From: Leadbetterella lacunae
GTDB taxonomy: Bacteria; Bacteroidota; Bacteroidia; Cytophagales; Spirosomataceae
Length of the DNA stretch: 64,000 nucleotides
Direction: 5' to 3'
Assembly: GCF_042649125.1 (NCBI RefSeq)
Contig: NZ_JBHRYQ010000001.1
Coordinates: forward strand, 4,216,001-4,280,000
Position 1 is the stretch's first letter, and each line of letters begins with the position of its first letter. The position numbers and the translations under genes were made by a program. This document shows positions 42,101 to 50,089 of this stretch, piece after piece. Below the pieces are notes generated by a model. The model did not search any database and had not been told where the DNA came from. It saw nothing but the letters and a program-made list of their open reading frames with translations.

Positions 42101-42364
42101 CCAGCATATAAGCCTCGCCCATTAACTTAGTATGCTAACGTGGAAGCACTTATGAAACAATTCCTTAAATTTGAAAACTCATTGCAAGGCCGATTTTTAA
42201 ACTGTTGCGTAATAGCACGAGGGCAATCCTGGTTGGAGTGTGTGTCATAACTTAAGTGGCGGTTCTGTTCCGGTTACTATCAGAATACGAAACCCCGTTC
42301 AGAATATTTATTATTCCAAAAGAGCACTCCCTTTGAGTATTTTTTAAATTAAAACTCAAATTTT
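42101..42364 (+). ncRNA. Candidate IS110 bridge-RNA region in the element's left end
   Basis: The region upstream of the transposase has the right length and position for a bridge RNA of an IS110-group element. GGCAATCC at 42222-42229 equals the sequence across the left junction (42095-42102), as expected for a left target guide plus core. TCAGAAT at 42280-42286 and 42299-42305 equals the right-end/core sequence 43755-43761, as expected for a left donor guide. The inverted pair AGCATA (42103) and TATGCT (42131) could form a 5' stem. The right guides are not obvious, and no structure was computed. Confidence 0.4.
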
Positions 42365-43729
42365 ATGGATCAAAAAACTGAATCATTATCCATGGAAATT
42401 GTCAATCCTAATGCCGCAGGAATTGACATAGGTAGCCGCTCTCATTGGGTCTCAGTAGGTCAAAAAGAAAAAGACATCAAAGAGTTTGGTGTTTTTAATG
42501 AAGACCTTCAGTCCATTGCCGATTGGCTTGACGAAAACAAAGTAACCACTGTAGCCATGGAAAGCACGGGTACTTATTGGCAGGCACTTTATGCAGTTTT
42601 GATAAATCGCGGTTTTCAGGTGATTTTGTGTAATGGTAAATTTACCAAAAACATTAAAGGCCGTAAAACGGACATTCAAGACTGTGCTTGGATTCAAAAA
42701 CTCCACAGTATTGGTCTTTTATCAGGTAGTTTTCTGCCCGATGAAGCCACCGAGCAACTACGGACTTATTGCAGACACAGAGCCAACTTACTTGACATGG
42801 CTGCAAGCACTCAAAAGAAGATGCAAAAATACCTGCGACTTCTTAATTTGAGACTGGACGTGGTAGTAAATGACATATGTGGACTTACAGGAATGGCAAT
42901 AATAGAAGCAATTTGCAAAGGCGAAACAAAACCTGAAAAACTAGCAGAGCTTAGACATGGGAACTGTAGAAAATCAGAAGCTGAAATAGCTAAAGCTCTT
43001 GAAACTAATGGTAGAATGGACTATTTATTTGCTCTTCAGCAAGAACTTGATATGTATAAAATCATTCAAACAAAAATCACAGCTTGTGATACAGAAATAG
43101 AGAAAATGCTGAATAAGATTATTGATCAAGACGATAATAAAAGGCAACATTATATTGACAAAAAATCACATAAAAGGATCAATAAAAATACTCCCAAAAA
43201 CATAGATTTAAACATAGTAGGCTACCAATATTTTGAAGGCGTTGACCTCATGGAAATTGAAGGTTTTTCGCATGGAACAATCCTGCATTTAATAAGTGAA
43301 GTTGGCTTAGAAGGTATAAAGAAATTCCAAACAGCCAAACAGTTTGCAAGTTGGTTAAGGTTAGCTCCCAATAATAAGAAAACTGGTGGTAAAATAATAT
43401 CAAGTAAGGTTCCAAAAGGAAGTAATCGACTAAAAATAGCCTTAAGGAACGCTGCGAATGCAATTGGGAATTTAAAAGACTCAACTCCTTTAAGAGATTT
43501 TTTTCAGAGAATAAACTTTAAAAAAGGAAGAGTATCAGCAATTAGTGCTACTGCACGAAAATTGGCGGTAATAGTATGGAATATGGTAACAAAAGGTACA
43601 AGATACATAAACCCCGAAGGCTATTTGTTTTTAGATCAAAAAAGAAAGCTAGGCTTGGTCAAAAGAATTCAAAAACAAATTGATAAATTTGGATTGACAA
43701 GCGAAGACCTCGAAGTGATAATCAATTGA
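42365..43729 (+). CDS. IS110-family transposase (DEDD recombinase)
   Basis: The 454-residue transposase has an N-terminal RuvC-like DEDD domain: Asp in 'AAGIDIGSRSHWVS', Glu in 'VAMESTGTYW' and the Asp pair in 'GRKTDIQDCAWIQ'. A C-terminal Transposase_20 domain has 'LMEIEGFSHGTILHLISEVG', 'FASWLRLAPNNKKTGGK' and 'GSNRLKIALRNAANAIG'. Members use a bridge RNA to choose target and donor sites. The position where many relatives have Ser before Gly-Gly-Lys is Thr here. The ORF is intact, so the element may be active. It runs opposite to the sigma gene. Confidence 0.95.
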   Translation: MDQKTESLSMEIVNPNAAGIDIGSRSHWVSVGQKEKDIKEFGVFNEDLQSIADWLDENKVTTVAMESTGTYWQALYAVLINRGFQVILCNGKFTKNIKGRKTDIQDCAWIQKLHSIGLLSGSFLPDEATEQLRTYCRHRANLLDMAASTQKKMQKYLRLLNLRLDVVVNDICGLTGMAIIEAICKGETKPEKLAELRHGNCRKSEAEIAKALETNGRMDYLFALQQELDMYKIIQTKITACDTEIEKMLNKIIDQDDNKRQHYIDKKSHKRINKNTPKNIDLNIVGYQYFEGVDLMEIEGFSHGTILHLISEVGLEGIKKFQTAKQFASWLRLAPNNKKTGGKIISSKVPKGSNRLKIALRNAANAIGNLKDSTPLRDFFQRINFKKGRVSAISATARKLAVIVWNMVTKGTRYINPEGYLFLDQKRKLGLVKRIQKQIDKFGLTSEDLEVIIN

Positions 43730-43761
43730 TATTCAACGCATAAAAAAACGTTAGTCAGAAT

Positions 43762-44007
43762 TTTATATATCCACCCAAAGAATGGAGAATCGGCTCTAAA
43801 GGTATTTAACTTAGTAAAAACTATGATAAATACATCTTGGGTTACGTCTTTAGCAGCTTCTGGATCTTTGCAAAGCAATAGGCATTTACCATATATTTTA
43901 TTAATATATCTGTCATACAACTCCTCCTGACAAAGTCTTCTGTCAGTTGATTTTGTATCTAAAATTTGAGAAATAAGCTCTTCGTCCGTTTTTTCTTTAA
44001 GATCCAT
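43762..44007 (-). pseudogene. ECF sigma-factor gene, 5' fragment (sigma-2 part), split by IS110
   Basis: The 82 codons from ATG at 44007 to 'FFGWIYK' form sigma region 2 ('KIYGKCLLLCKDPEAAKDVT', 'DVFIIVFTKLNTFRADSPF'), which binds core polymerase and the -10 element. The frame then reads into the IS110 right end and stops after 30 foreign residues. The rest of the gene lies at 41789-42100. Since the two parts join in frame with no lost codon, the break is a clean insertion. The resident sigma factor is most likely inactive in this strain. Confidence 0.9.
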
Positions 44008-44154
44008 TTTTATGTTAAAAAACCTTCCTTATTTTGTCCGATTATTGCATATTTTAAGAAGGCTTATATTTAGAAGAGTAAGAACTTTATCAAAAGTCAC
44101 TTTTTTGAATTTAAAAAAGAAAATTAAGTAGATAAAATAACCTAAAGTATTGGT

Positions 44155-44194
44155 ACAAAAAAAGCTATTTGCTTGAAAGTATGGCAAATAGCTT
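44155..44194 (-). terminator. Terminator of the MscS gene at 44225
   Basis: A perfect 11-bp stem AAGCTATTTGC / GCAAATAGCTT (44162-44194) is followed on the minus strand by seven T. It lies 30 bp past the stop codon and upstream of the sigma-factor gene. Confidence 0.9.
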
Positions 44195-44224
44195 AATTTA
44201 TTTGGGAAGATGAGTTATTCTAAA

Positions 44225-45124
44225 TTACTTCGAAATATTTACTTTAAATTCAGGAGCTTCTACCAAATGGAAAGTTGCCGATGCAAATTTAACTTGGTTA
44301 TTTGAGCCTTCAACTTGTTCTAGTATTTTGGTAAAAAGAATGGTTTTAGTGGCCCTTCTTTTTTTATAGTTTACCACGTATCTGAGTGTAAATTCTACCC
44401 AATTGTCGTTTGCTATCAGCGATACCATAGGTTCGGTCATGGCGTCTTCGAGCATATATTTGTTTTGGAGCGACTTCCATTTATCGTGTGAAAGTTCGGT
44501 GAGGTCTCCGGCCACATCTTTGCCTATTTTTTCAAACATTTCTTTTGCCAAACTGTAGTTGCTTCCAAACTGAATCGGAATTTTTATTTCGTCCCATAGA
44601 AAAGGGAAGTCGCCCGAATAGTTAAAAACCGGTTCTTTTAAAACAAAGCTGTTGGCTACAAGCACTATTCGGCCATTATACAGGTCTCCGTCTACCCATT
44701 GGCCGGTTTCCATCACGGTGGTTCTTAGCACGCCTATGTCCATTACGTCGCCTTTTATTCCGCCTAGCTGCACACGGTCGCCAGTTTTATAAAATCCACC
44801 AAACATAATGGCCATCCACCCCGCAAACGAGGCAATAACTTCTTGCAATGCAAACGCGATGCCTGCTCCTGCCACACCCAAAGCCACTGTAAATCCGCCA
44901 AGTTTATCGCTAAATACGATGGAAATCAAAACTAGAATAAATGCATAACCTACAAAATTGCTTATTTTTTTTGCTTTATATCGGTTATCATTATCTCGTA
45001 TTCGGGTAAAAATATTTTTTTGAAGGGTTTTTATTAATACTAAAATAATGGCCGCACCTATGAGGATAGTGACAATTTTGCCTACTTCGGGGTTGTATAA
45101 TATCTCTTGAAATTGTTGTTCCAT
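44225..45124 (-). CDS. MscS-family small-conductance mechanosensitive channel
   Basis: A 299-residue protein with helices at about residues 15-33, 48-68 and 72-105; the pore helix is 'GVAGAGIAFALQEVIASFAG', with the Gly/Ala packing pattern of MscS, followed by the beta domain 'GFYKTGDRVQLGGIKGDVMD'. The C-terminal alpha/beta domain is present but carries no extra tail. It opens under membrane tension to release osmolytes. It is 4 bp downstream of a second, larger MscS-type gene, implying one transcript. Confidence 0.93.
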   Translation of the reverse strand: MEQQFQEILYNPEVGKIVTILIGAAIILVLIKTLQKNIFTRIRDNDNRYKAKKISNFVGYAFILVLISIVFSDKLGGFTVALGVAGAGIAFALQEVIASFAGWMAIMFGGFYKTGDRVQLGGIKGDVMDIGVLRTTVMETGQWVDGDLYNGRIVLVANSFVLKEPVFNYSGDFPFLWDEIKIPIQFGSNYSLAKEMFEKIGKDVAGDLTELSHDKWKSLQNKYMLEDAMTEPMVSLIANDNWVEFTLRYVVNYKKRRATKTILFTKILEQVEGSNNQVKFASATFHLVEAPEFKVNISK

Positions 45125-45128
45125 AGTG

Positions 45129-47000
45129 TTAGTCTTTTTTGATGTTTAGGTTAAATGAAGGTGCTTCGTAGTCTTTGGGTAAATATTGTGCCGGAATGGT
45201 ACTCATGTTGCCATCTCTGCTTGCCCTATAATGCGGCGACAGAATCTCTATGTCGTTTTCGTTGCAGCAATCCTGAATATTTGCATGTAAATCTGAATAT
45301 ATTTTGGCCTGTTTGTTAGCCTCTTTAGTATACGCATTTATTTGATATGACACGTAAAAATCGTCTAATGAAGTTTGGAGTACAAACGGCGTAGGGGTTT
45401 TAAGCAAAAACTCGGTACGTCCAGCTGCATCTATAAGCGTTTGGTGTACTTTTTTCCAAGGAACATCATAACCAAGGGTAATTGTGGTGTGCAAAATAAG
45501 ACCATTGTCTACGGTGTCGCTGCTATAATTAATGGTATGGCTGCTCATAACGGTAGAGTTTGGAATAGAAATTATTTCGTTTTTGGTGGTTCTAATCCGA
45601 GTTACTAAGAGCGATTTTTCTATTATATCGCCTGTCACGTCGCCAATTTTCACGCGGTCGCCAATTTTGAACAAACGCATATAAGTTAACACTAAACCTG
45701 TAATAATATTAGAGAGTGAACCCGAAGAACCAAATGTAAACAATACTCCTAAAAACACTGAAACTCCTTGAAAAATAGGGGAGTCACTACCTGGGAGATA
45801 AGGGAAAATTAACACAAACATAAACGCATAAAGCAAAACTTTCAGAATTTGGTACGTAGGGTTAGCCCAGTCTGGATAAAACCCGCTGATCTTAAGATTT
45901 CCACGCTGGATCTCAGTTTTTAAATAAAAAACGCCTTTTAAAATATATCTAAAAACAAACACTACCGTGAGTACAGTAAAAAGGTTCGGCAAATAATCCC
46001 AAACGCCTCTTCCCATCTTCTTTAATGGGTTAATGATGTATCCAATTAAGGTTTCGGCGAAGTTTTTTGTCCAAGGGAAAAAACCGAAAAGTATAGGCAA
46101 AGCTAGATAAATAAATAGCAAAATGATGATCCATTTTAAAAATGAATTGATGGAGACAAAAAAGTTTATCTGTTTTTGGGTGTCTAAAAGTGTATAGTTC
46201 TTTATGTTAAATCCTTTAAGCTTGTCTCCCTTATTTTGTCTTATGAGGGCTTCTGACCAGTTAAAGAGCTTAGAAATATAAAATATCAAAACTCCCATAA
46301 AAACCAAAACTAACAGAGCGAGCCCTATTTTTTTGGCGAGGGTTTCTAGGCTGGTTTCGTTTTGGAAATTAATTATGGCGTCTCCAATTATCTTTTTATA
46401 GGTTTTGGCAAGTTCGGTTTTGGTGGTGTTATTCCAAATTGCATCATTTTCGGAGATACTCATCAATATGTTGTCTCCCATAACGAGGTCAGTGGTAGTT
46501 TCGTTTTCAATCACCTTGATTGAGTCAGCCTTGAAACCAAACTGATCCGATATTTTAGCGATACGATTTGTGATTACACTTGCTCTTTCGCGGGCCGAAA
46601 AACTACCGTGGTTGCTATAAATGGCAAAAAGCGTATCACTAAACATCCCCATCACGGGGAATGATTTGGCCGTAGAGCGTAATGCGTCTATGCGAAGCTT
46701 TTTCTCTGCTAATCTAAATTTTTCTTTGTCATTTAGCGACTCAAGTTTACTCTGTAATTCTTCCTTTTTTAAGTTATCTGTAGTTTTTAATCGCATCAGT
46801 TGAGCTTCTAGATTGGCTCTCCTTAGGGAATCAGACTGCCGTTGCTTTTCTATTTCAGATATTTTTTTGTTGTATTCACTTAATAGAATGGTGTTTAGAG
46901 AGTCGGTGTGTTTTTTGGTAGTATCTGATTGGGCTACAAGCAATTGTGGTAAAAATAGGAAGCTTAAAAACAGCGTGAATAGTAAGCCAGTTTTTCTCAT
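45129..47000 (-). CDS. Large MscS-family channel with periplasmic N-terminal domain
   Basis: A 623-residue protein with a signal peptide (LFTLFLSFLFLPQLLVAQ), a Lys/Glu-rich coiled-coil periplasmic region (about 25-215), four membrane helices (about 230-250, 290-315, 340-365 and 385-410), the MscS pore helix 'GVSVFLGVLFTFGSSGSLSN' (about 420-440) and beta domain 'RLFKIGDRVKIGDVTGDI'. It resembles MscK-like channels in a shortened form. It lies upstream of the smaller MscS gene by 4 bp, so two channels are made from one mRNA. Confidence 0.92.
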   Translation of the reverse strand: MRKTGLLFTLFLSFLFLPQLLVAQSDTTKKHTDSLNTILLSEYNKKISEIEKQRQSDSLRRANLEAQLMRLKTTDNLKKEELQSKLESLNDKEKFRLAEKKLRIDALRSTAKSFPVMGMFSDTLFAIYSNHGSFSARERASVITNRIAKISDQFGFKADSIKVIENETTTDLVMGDNILMSISENDAIWNNTTKTELAKTYKKIIGDAIINFQNETSLETLAKKIGLALLVLVFMGVLIFYISKLFNWSEALIRQNKGDKLKGFNIKNYTLLDTQKQINFFVSINSFLKWIIILLFIYLALPILFGFFPWTKNFAETLIGYIINPLKKMGRGVWDYLPNLFTVLTVVFVFRYILKGVFYLKTEIQRGNLKISGFYPDWANPTYQILKVLLYAFMFVLIFPYLPGSDSPIFQGVSVFLGVLFTFGSSGSLSNIITGLVLTYMRLFKIGDRVKIGDVTGDIIEKSLLVTRIRTTKNEIISIPNSTVMSSHTINYSSDTVDNGLILHTTITLGYDVPWKKVHQTLIDAAGRTEFLLKTPTPFVLQTSLDDFYVSYQINAYTKEANKQAKIYSDLHANIQDCCNENDIEILSPHYRASRDGNMSTIPAQYLPKDYEAPSFNLNIKKD

Positions 47001-47167
47001 ATTTTGAATAGGTTAAGTATAATCCGTTCAATTTAGTTATTTAATAAAATAAAGAATAATCTTTCTAATATTTAATTTAGTGTTAGATTTATTATGCTTT
47101 TGGAGGTGTTGTATTTTTTTTGAAAAATAAATAAGTGACTTTTTAAAAGCATAAGGCTCTTTATATT

Positions 47168-48061
47168 ATGAAAAAGTTAGTCCTTGTTTTGATTTTTATA
47201 TGTGGAGCGGTTTCTTCCTATTTTGCATTTTTATATTTTCCTAAGCTTTCAGAAACAATTACAAATAAAGCAGACCGCAATAAATACGATTCTGTACGTG
47301 TGTTTAGGCCAATTGCCCAAAATCAAGAAAAAAAGTATGTCTTTCCAGCAAGGTTCAATACCCCCGAAATCGCTGTTTTTATTCCACGGTCTTTTATAGA
47401 GGAGATCGCCATAGGCAACGGCGATTTTGTTAAAAAAGGGGAAACTATCTTAAGTATATTGGTGCCCTCAGACTCTAGTCAATCAGACTTTACGAAACGC
47501 AGGGTGATAAAAGCACCGGCAGACGGATATGTAAAAATTGGCGACTTAAGAGTTGGAGCGATGGTCGGCAATACCAAAATAAGTGTGAAGTCAATCAATA
47601 AACTTTCGGTTTCTACTCAAATACCATTTGCTGTATTTTCCACAATAAAAGATGGAATTTCAGAAGTGAAATTTGAGTGTCCGCTATTGCCGGATTTAAA
47701 CTTGCAAGGCAAAATGGAAAGCTCACGAACAGTGAAACAAAACGGTCTGCCATTTATGGAAGTTACTTACGGTGTTAATTCTCCTTCAGAAATGCCTTAT
47801 GACGAAATCAGTTTATTTTTCAGTAAGACCTTAATTACCAGTACCAAATATACTTTGGAGCACTCTGCTGTTATAAAAGATGGCAATCGAACGTATATCA
47901 AAAAATTGGTAAATGGCACCGTCATGATGGTTGATGTTCGATTATTAAAAGACAATCAAACCAATTATTTGGTAGAGGGTGATTTGTCAGGAACAGATAT
48001 GATTTTGAAATACCCAAATGCCGATGCAAACACGGGGAAATTTAAGATTCCGAGGTTTTAA
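47168..48061 (+). CDS. Orphan membrane-fusion/adaptor-like protein
   Basis: A 297-residue protein with an N-terminal membrane anchor (about residues 4-25) and beta-rich segments like the lipoyl and beta-barrel domains of RND adaptors (HlyD/AcrA): 'IGNGDFVKKGETILSIL', 'RRVIKAPADGYVKIGDLRVG' and 'VIKDGNRTYIKKLVNGTVMM'. The central helical hairpin is missing, so it is shorter than usual adaptors. No efflux pump or outer-membrane channel gene is nearby, which makes its partner unknown. It ends exactly where the long palindrome at 48058 begins. Confidence 0.65.
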   Translation: MKKLVLVLIFICGAVSSYFAFLYFPKLSETITNKADRNKYDSVRVFRPIAQNQEKKYVFPARFNTPEIAVFIPRSFIEEIAIGNGDFVKKGETILSILVPSDSSQSDFTKRRVIKAPADGYVKIGDLRVGAMVGNTKISVKSINKLSVSTQIPFAVFSTIKDGISEVKFECPLLPDLNLQGKMESSRTVKQNGLPFMEVTYGVNSPSEMPYDEISLFFSKTLITSTKYTLEHSAVIKDGNRTYIKKLVNGTVMMVDVRLLKDNQTNYLVEGDLSGTDMILKYPNADANTGKFKIPRF

Positions 48062-48231
48062 ACCGATTTATGCAATAGAAAACCTAATACGTCCTTAAAT
48101 TGCTGCAAATCAGTACTTATACCCCCTTAAATTTAATTACCATAGCGGTGCTATGCTAATTAAATTTAAGTGTCTGATTTATTGCAATTTAAGCTCTCAT
48201 AACGAAGTCCTAATGCATAAACCGGGTTTAA
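48058..48231. repeat. 174-bp imperfect palindrome filling an intergenic region
   Basis: The centre is a hairpin with perfect 14-bp arms CTTAAATTTAATTA / TAATTAAATTTAAG (48126-48139, 48157-48170) and an inner ATAGC/GCTAT. Outward, CTTAAATTGC (48094-48103) pairs with GCAATTTAAG (48184-48193), TTTATGCA (48067-48074) with TGCATAAA (48214-48221) and TTAAACC with GGGTTTAA at the ends. It runs from the stop codon of the adaptor-like gene to the stop of the convergent hydrolase gene. It is either a MITE remnant or a two-way terminator. Confidence 0.75.
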
Positions 48232-48232
48232 G

Positions 48233-50026
48233 TTACTTTTTCTCAACCACCAAATACACGCTTCCCCAAGCTGGTACGGTTACTTTTATGCCGTTTTTAG
48301 ATACGGCAGATTTCGCTTTAAGTGTTGCGTAGTCGCTTGGGCCACCCACCAAATTCCCTTTCGGTCCTGATCCATTCACGATAACTTTTCGTGAGAAATC
48401 TCCGTTGTCTGTATCGCCTTTTAGCGAATACCAATAAAATCGCTCGCCGGCATTAAAGTTTGTAGTTTTTATCTCCACGTTTTGTGCTTGGCCCGAAGGG
48501 TTAATTAAAGTAACATTAAGCTCACCCGAACTGTAAGAAGAAGAATAGGCCACAAGCGTAGAAGCCAAGTTATTGGCGGTTGAAACTACGGTATTGGGAA
48601 TCATTCGGTCTCCAATATTTTTCTGAAAATAATACATGTGATAAAACGAAGGCCTTGGATTCATTTTTGGATCATCGGGGCTACCACCGTCGCTAAAAAG
48701 TCCGTGGTCGTTTCCATTGTCCCAACCGTTATATAAGTCCCAGCGGGCAGACATTCCGTATTTATTTTTGATAGATTCGGCCTGCATAATCACCGCAAAA
48801 AGCCCGCTGACGTTAGAGACCTGCTGCTTTTGGTCTTTGGCCCACATGTTCCATTCGCTAAAAGCAAAGGGCTTTGGTTCGCCTCCATTATTCATAACTT
48901 CGTTGCTTACAAAGTCTATCATTTTTTTAGGAAGCTCTTTGGCGGCATTGATTATAACCGGGGCACTCGAGTTTTCGTTATATGGCGTTACATAGTTATG
49001 CACAATATAAAAGTCAGCTTTATTTGCTAGTTCTGGTATTAAGGTGGCATTCCAGGTTTGGGTGGTCATCACCTGCCACGACTGCGTCGGAGACTCTTGC
49101 AACACGGCTCCTATTTTTATTTTTACACCTAGTTCTGCAGCGGCTTTACGCATAGAATCTGCGAAAACCTTAAAATGTTTCGCATATATTTTTCCGGTGA
49201 GATATTCGGCTTGGCCATCTTGATTTTTGGTAGTGTCTATTCGGTATCCAGTTTCCCAGTCGGCGTAGTTTTCATTTCCTATTTCCCAATATTCGGTTCG
49301 ACCTTTGTCGTGGCGTACCCAGTCTGCAGCGAGTTTGGCGGCTGTAGCTACGGGATCTTTACTGGTGCCGTAGCGAGCAAAGCCGTAATTTATACAAATG
49401 CTGCCTTTGCTATTGGTTAGCTTTAATAAGTCGTAGTAGTTTTCAAGTGATGCACGCCAATTGTCATTGGTTTTTCCGAAGAAAAACTTAGTGTCTACTT
49501 TCACGCCCGATTTGTCCATGAACTGGTCGGGTATTCCCCAAGTTTTCAAATAATCCGGCGATGGCGTTTGTCTGTTGCCATTTTGAAAGGGGGCGGCGTT
49601 CCAAAAATACACATTGCTGCCACTGCCTGCAGGCCAGCGTATTATGTTTGGCGTCAGATTTTTCACATCCGTAATTAAGCTCGGGCTATCAACAAAAGTA
49701 CCCATCCAAGTATTGGCGTTATGGCCAAACATGGGCGAAGGTATCTTGGTGATAATTTCAGAAGCATCTACAGTAACCGTATTTGTGGTTACCGTAGGTG
49801 CTATTTCCTCTATAAAACTCGGGGCTATAAAATTCTTCGGTTGCCAATTATCTAAATAAAAGCCTTGGGTCAATGCTACTTTGGGGTCATTTACGGGCTT
49901 TACCTCTACAAGTGTATCACTTTTTATGGGGTCTGCTAAGCCAATGGCGGCTTTGGAGCAAGACGAAAAAGTAATTATTGAAGAAAACAAAAAAAGGTGC
50001 TTAAAGGAAGAGTTCATAAATTTCAA
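48233..50026 (-). CDS. Lipoprotein glycoside hydrolase of clan GH-A (arabinofuranosidase-like)
   Basis: A 597-residue lipoprotein (signal peptide with lipobox ending 'TFSSC', Cys at about 23). The catalytic domain has 'NIIRWPAGSGSNVYFW' at the start of the barrel, the general acid/base in 'YWEIGNENYADWETGY' and the probable nucleophile in 'FAFSEWNMWAKD', a clan GH-A layout like GH51 alpha-L-arabinofuranosidases. The C-terminal beta domain begins at about residue 480. I cannot fix the family number from sequence alone. It is last in the SusCD unit, facing the cell surface, and so likely cuts arabinan- or xylan-type glycans. Confidence 0.78.
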   Translation of the reverse strand: MKFMNSSFKHLFLFSSIITFSSCSKAAIGLADPIKSDTLVEVKPVNDPKVALTQGFYLDNWQPKNFIAPSFIEEIAPTVTTNTVTVDASEIITKIPSPMFGHNANTWMGTFVDSPSLITDVKNLTPNIIRWPAGSGSNVYFWNAAPFQNGNRQTPSPDYLKTWGIPDQFMDKSGVKVDTKFFFGKTNDNWRASLENYYDLLKLTNSKGSICINYGFARYGTSKDPVATAAKLAADWVRHDKGRTEYWEIGNENYADWETGYRIDTTKNQDGQAEYLTGKIYAKHFKVFADSMRKAAAELGVKIKIGAVLQESPTQSWQVMTTQTWNATLIPELANKADFYIVHNYVTPYNENSSAPVIINAAKELPKKMIDFVSNEVMNNGGEPKPFAFSEWNMWAKDQKQQVSNVSGLFAVIMQAESIKNKYGMSARWDLYNGWDNGNDHGLFSDGGSPDDPKMNPRPSFYHMYYFQKNIGDRMIPNTVVSTANNLASTLVAYSSSYSSGELNVTLINPSGQAQNVEIKTTNFNAGERFYWYSLKGDTDNGDFSRKVIVNGSGPKGNLVGGPSDYATLKAKSAVSKNGIKVTVPAWGSVYLVVEKK

Positions 50027-50089
50027 GTAACTGATATAAAGTTTTTTTTATGTCAAAGGGCGGCAGTTTATCGACGCCCTTTTTTTATG

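Larger units (their letters stand above)
42101..43758 (+). mobile_element. IS110-family insertion sequence
   Basis: The element of about 1,658 bp lies inside the ECF sigma-factor gene. Its limits are fixed by the host reading frame, and AAT occurs at both junctions (42098-42100 and 43759-43761) as a 3-bp core or duplication. It has one ORF, a 264-bp left end and a right end of only 29 bp after the ORF, with no terminal inverted repeats, all typical of the IS110 group. The long left end is where such elements encode their bridge RNA. Confidence 0.92.

Noticed and set aside
42230..42245. Right target guide candidate TGGTTGGA in the IS110 left end
   Set aside because: It resembles the complement of the right flank (TGGGTGGA) with one mismatch, but that flank sequence lies about 8 bases beyond the core, too far from it for the known guide geometry.
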